Part shown: one piece after another, positions 63,170-64,000 of the stretch
Layout: the number at the start of each line of letters is the position of its first letter
Numbering within the stretch: the first letter of the stretch is position 1
Assembly: GCA_004794655.1 (NCBI GenBank)
Contig: SMMW01000524.1
Location: 248,001 to 312,000 of the forward strand
Source: Marisa cornuarietis
Taxonomy: Eukaryota; Mollusca; Gastropoda; Architaenioglossa; Ampullariidae
Reading direction: 5' to 3'
DNA length: 64,000 nucleotides
Program-made: the position numbers and the translations under genes
Notes under the pieces: model-generated
Told to the model about the DNA's origin: nothing
Seen by the model: the letters and a program-made list of their open reading frames with translations, nothing else
The model's database searches: none

Positions 63170-64000
63170 AAATATTTAATTACACAAGTCGTCCATCTTA
63201 ATGAAGTCCTTGCTCAGTCATCTGAATAACAAGTTAAAGACGAAGTGAATTTGTGTCGGTCTTCTAATGACTTGTTTTAGCTTATTACAAGATACTAGAC
63301 ATGCGAAAAAGAATACAGTCCATAGAGATGAGCTGCTGCAGAATGTTCTTTTGTACCTCCCATTAAAGACCCTGTCACCAATGATGAGGTGCAGACAACT
63401 GGGTCCCACGAAGACCTAATCACAGCGGTAAAGACCCAAGCTGAGCGGAAATGGGCTCATCTCAAGCCCCTTAAAACTTAAAGAGATGATTCTGTAGGGA
63501 ACGGTGGACGGAGGCAAAGAGAAGAAGAAATGAGCAGCAGTCCAAACGTGGACTGGACTCTCATTTGGCGCATTCCAAAGAGTGTAGAAAGTTGGTGAAG
63601 ACTAGTGGAAGTATAGATGCAACAGCTAACAAAGTTCTCCAAAAGGTCTTTGGTGAGTGGCGACATAGAACTTCTTCACCTCCCTGCCCCGAGTCCACTC
63701 ATGTAGGTTCGTAGGCCAGTTCTTTTTTGTCGACATCTGTAACGGTCTTTCTCGATGGCGCCCTGAAGGATTCTCTTTTACGGAGTTTTGTTCCTGATCA
63801 CATGGGTAAGCCGGGCACTCCTGTGCACTTCTAACGCTTCCATACTTCGTTATAATCGTTTGTCTTAAATCTCTGATAAGAAAATCGAACAGGATCTTCA
63901 GAATCTTGGTCTCTAATGCCTAAATCCTTTTTCGTTTCATTAAGGAGTGCTTATGTCTCCAACCCACAAAGCAGGTTTCTAAAATATTATGTCACCTGCA
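63170..64000. other. No exon recognised upstream of partial gene D
   Basis: No LDLa, signal-peptide or MASSK-like exon was found on the minus strand here; upstream exons probably lie beyond the window. Confidence 0.4.

Noticed and set aside
1..64000. CRISPR arrays, operons or bacterial genes
   Set aside because: The window has spliced genes, eukaryotic transposons and no compact gene arrangement; the regular repeats have no unique spacers.

Overview
This is eukaryotic nuclear DNA: spliced genes with GT/AG introns, abundant microsatellites, tRNA-derived SINEs, non-LTR retrotransposon fragments and a hAT-type MITE. The gene families and repeat types suggest a lophotrochozoan, probably a gastropod mollusc; this is inference and no species marker was found.

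Layout. Bases 1-29,000 show no convincing protein-coding gene. They hold a 51-bp minisatellite, a TIR-ended repeat carrying telomere-like CCCTAA runs, SINEs, a hAT MITE with a perfect 8-bp target duplication, a LINE 3' fragment and microsatellites. Bases 29,713-48,530 hold three minus-strand genes of the ISG12/IFI27 (interferon alpha-inducible protein 27-like) family, called A, B and C here. I rebuilt them exon by exon. Each opens with a five-codon exon (MASSK, MVSSK, MASVQ) and ends with the same pair of ISG12 exons. C also has a signal-peptide exon and a complete LDL-receptor class A (LDLa) exon, so it should be a secretory-pathway LDLa-ISG12 protein. B is a diverged copy whose signal-peptide exon has lost its splice donor beside a (CA)n tract. 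Bases 52,085-56,168 hold an eight-exon minus-strand gene for an AGC-family kinase resembling the N-terminal kinase domain of MSK/RSK. It has no second kinase domain, carries Asp at the activation-loop phosphosite, keeps the hydrophobic motif, and ends in an 83-residue-period duplication with a basic nuclear-localisation-like tail. The right end (62,417-63,163) carries two exons of a partial membrane-protein gene whose splice junctions resemble the ISG12 genes.

How it may work together. B and C are a tandem segmental duplication, since introns as well as exons align. A is a simpler LDLa-less relative. All three share a TCAYGTG E-box-like site 89-145 bp upstream of the first ATG, and a second inverted copy of A's promoter region lies at 36.13-36.25 kb. 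The ISG12 genes are plausibly innate-immune or apoptosis-related membrane proteins, with LDLa a lineage-specific ectodomain. No link between the kinase and this cluster can be shown from sequence alone.

All exon structures are my own translations and splice-phase checks; no alignment or RNA evidence was available.
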